Shown here: positions 51,579 to 52,938 of the stretch, piece by piece
Numbering within the stretch: the first letter of the stretch is position 1
Layout of the letters: each line of letters begins with the position of its first letter
From: Candidatus Syntrophopropionicum ammoniitolerans
GTDB taxonomy: Bacteria; Bacillota; Desulfotomaculia; Desulfotomaculales; Pelotomaculaceae
NCBI GenBank assembly: GCA_013201395.1
Contig: JABMJD010000011.1
Span: forward strand, 1 to 52,938
Direction: 5' to 3'
DNA length: 52,938 nucleotides
Notes under the pieces: model-generated
What the model was told of the DNA's origin: nothing
Database searches by the model: none
The model's input: only the letters and a program-made list of their open reading frames with translations
Position numbers and translations under genes: made by a program

Positions 51579-52001
51579 TTACCCCCTGGATGTTTTGGCC
51601 ACCATCTTTTCTTTGCGAAAAACCCATAATTTGTTGAGAATAAAATTAAACAAAAAGGTTATAAATGTAGCAGAAAACAAGGCTATGGCTTGCTTAATTT
51701 CCATATTGAGGAATACATAGATAGAAACGCTGTTAATACCAAGACCAACAAGATTCACCAGTATAAACTTGATAAACCGGTTTCCCTTATTTCCATGCAG
51801 GTTCGCCTTAAAGGTCCAAAACTTGTTTAGAAAAAAGCTGTTTATTATGCCGCAAAAATAACTAAACCCCTTAGCGATGGTATAAAACAGCACACTTTCC
51901 GCCGGGAATGATTTCAGGACAATGAGATATATCCCCCAGTCGATAAAAGTGTTCACAAACCCAACTGCTGCAAATTTTAGTAACTGAAAAAAGCCTTCCA
52001 T
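51579..52001 (-). CDS. GtrA family protein
   Basis: 140 residues, four membrane helices: FAAVGFVNTFIDWGIYLIVL, the motif NSFFLNKFWTFK and the closing NKLWVFRKE, the GtrA pattern. GtrA-type proteins are thought to help flip polyprenyl-phosphate-linked sugars across the membrane. It sits between the GT2 (which makes such donors) and the GT-C enzyme (which uses them). Confidence 0.92.
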   Translation of the reverse strand: MEGFFQLLKFAAVGFVNTFIDWGIYLIVLKSFPAESVLFYTIAKGFSYFCGIINSFFLNKFWTFKANLHGNKGNRFIKFILVNLVGLGINSVSIYVFLNMEIKQAIALFSATFITFLFNFILNKLWVFRKEKMVAKTSRG

Positions 52002-52042
52002 GTGGACTCCCTGTGTCCTTCCATAAAGCCCCTATGTATATT

Positions 52043-52741
52043 TTAAACCTTATTAAAGCGCCTTTTTAATTTATATAATTCAATAAAGGCCTTTACAATT
52101 ACCGATAACTTGGCACCGGTCTGAGTCCCTGCTGTCCGGGGGTAGTGGTTAACACCCACTTCTGTTATAGTGTATCCCTTTGATTTTGCCTTAGCCAGAA
52201 TCTCCGTATCTATAAGCGCACCTTGAGAGGTGAGGGTAATGTTATCAAATATTTCCCTTTTGTACAGCTTAAAGGCCGAATCTACATCTGAAACCTTTAG
52301 TTTAAAGAGCATGTTGACCATGGCACCCCACATAAAGGCATTTAATCTACGATGTACAGGATCCTGCCTTTTGATCCGGTAGCCGGAAACAATATCATAC
52401 CTTTCAATATGGGGCAGAAGGTTTTTTATTTCCTTCACTTTAAACTGCCCATCACCATCCGTATAAAACACCAACTCTTTACTAGCATTTTTAAATCCTG
52501 ATTGTAGCGCTGCCCCATAACCTTTGTTCACTTCATGGTGCACCACTCGCACTTCTGGGTGTTTTTCCGCCATTCTATCAGCAATTTGGGCAGTGCGGTC
52601 TTTGCTGCCGTCGTTTACAATGATAACTTCATAATCATTAGAAACCTCCCTGGCAGCAGCTAAAGCATCATAGGTTACTTTTTCTACATTCCGCTCTTCA
52701 TTATAGCAGGGAAAAAATATTGTCAACGAGTATTTTTTCAT
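52043..52741 (-). CDS. Glycosyltransferase family 2 (polyprenyl-phosphate sugar synthase type)
   Basis: 232 residues, GT-A fold: LTIFFPCYNEERNVEKV, VIIVNDGSKDRT and the metal-binding FYTDGDGQF. Dolichol-phosphate mannose synthase-like enzymes of this length, without C-terminal membrane helices, transfer sugar from a nucleotide donor to polyprenyl phosphate. ATG 52741 (MKKYSLTIFFPC) matches the family; the frame is open to 52816 but the added residues lie in the duplicated leader. First gene of the three-gene cluster. Confidence 0.9.
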   Translation of the reverse strand: MKKYSLTIFFPCYNEERNVEKVTYDALAAAREVSNDYEVIIVNDGSKDRTAQIADRMAEKHPEVRVVHHEVNKGYGAALQSGFKNASKELVFYTDGDGQFKVKEIKNLLPHIERYDIVSGYRIKRQDPVHRRLNAFMWGAMVNMLFKLKVSDVDSAFKLYKREIFDNITLTSQGALIDTEILAKAKSKGYTITEVGVNHYPRTAGTQTGAKLSVIVKAFIELYKLKRRFNKV

Positions 52742-52782
52742 ATCTCCCACCAATTCCATGCCACTTGTAATTGAACCACATA

Positions 52783-52880
52783 TTACCTTCGACACAGTTG
52801 ATACACATCCTTCCAACCATCTGGTAACCTTTTACCTTCGACACAGTTGATACACATCCTTCCAACCATCTGGTAACCTT
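52783..52880. repeat. Tandem duplication of 49 bp in the GT2 leader
   Basis: Two identical adjacent copies (52783-52831 and 52832-52880), each running from TTACCTTCGACACAG to CATCTGGTAACCTT. A further TCTGGTAA occurs just beyond, at about 52889. Both copies are downstream of the predicted promoter and upstream of the GT2 start. Confidence 0.95.
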
Positions 52881-52898
52881 TTTGTTTAATCTGGTAAA

Positions 52899-52926
52899 AT
52901 TTTATAGATTTTATACAGGTTAACAA
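52899..52926 (-). promoter_or_regulatory. Promoter of the glycolipid cluster
   Basis: TTGTTA (52921-52926), a 16-base spacer and TAAAAT (52899-52904). Transcription would begin near 52892 and pass through both copies of the 49-bp repeat. Confidence 0.5.
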
Positions 52927-52938
52927 AAATAAAGACAT

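Noticed and set aside
52783..52880. Start of a CRISPR array.
   Set aside because: The two copies abut with no spacer and there is no third full copy or cas gene; it is a simple tandem duplication.

Overview
The window reads as a chromosomal segment of an anaerobic, endospore-forming Firmicute, most like the Desulfotomaculum/Pelotomaculum group (Peptococcaceae sensu lato). That placement is inferred from gene content, not from a search. Sporulation genes (a spoVA cluster, cwlD, a YhcN-type lipoprotein) sit with a soluble three-subunit [FeFe] hydrogenase and its maturases, haem synthesis through sirohaem (ahb genes), and selenocysteine machinery (selA, selB, selC). Shine-Dalgarno sites are strong and GTG/TTG starts are common. 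No phage, insertion sequence or CRISPR array was seen.

Layout. 1-5.2 kb: the 3' part of a P-type cation ATPase, a short unknown ORF, a patatin-like lipase, and an ACT-domain/DUF711 gene pair behind a structured leader. 5.3-15 kb (minus strand): two blocks. The distal one holds a TM1266-type regulator, hydF, hydG, a small unknown gene, hydE and yjbQ. The proximal one encodes an NAD(P)-linked [FeFe] hydrogenase (hndA, hndC, hndD). Between them lies a leader of about 190 nt with its own promoter and an attenuator-like hairpin. 15.2-26.2 kb (minus): one operon, in transcription order hepT, sirC, hemA, hemC, cobA-hemD, ahbC, hemB, ahbD, ahbA, ahbB, hemL. It covers almost every step from glutamyl-tRNA to haem by the sirohaem route.

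26.5 kb: tRNA-Sec with promoter and terminator. 26.7-31.3 kb (minus): a DUF2284 protein, then two DUF1657 genes, DUF421, spoVAC, spoVAD, spoVAE and a YhcN-like lipoprotein, the gene set known from the spoVA-2mob spore heat-resistance operon. One DUF1657 gene is split by a -1 frameshift at a correctly phased A7 run. 31.4-43 kb: housekeeping and envelope genes (pcm, lgt, DUF4912, hisG, a beta-propeller/LysM protein, an AbrB-type regulator, an aminotransferase, DUF456, cwlD) and selA-selB. 43.2-47.7 kb (plus): a purS-purL fusion, purQ and an L,D-transpeptidase. 47.7-52.9 kb: a prenyl-synthase homologue without its aspartate motifs, speD, a ferredoxin with a small companion ORF, tRNA-Pro(GGG), a small membrane ORF, and a glycolipid-type cluster (GT2, GtrA, PIG-V-like mannosyltransferase) behind a 49-bp tandem duplication.

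The least explained items are: the leader RNA with an overlapping aromatic-rich ORF in front of the H-cluster maturation genes; the 97-residue protein between hydG and hydE; a HydG whose auxiliary-cluster cysteine is moved by three residues; the frameshifted DUF1657 gene; the aspartate-less prenyl-synthase homologue; and two genes that appear to start at non-standard codons.
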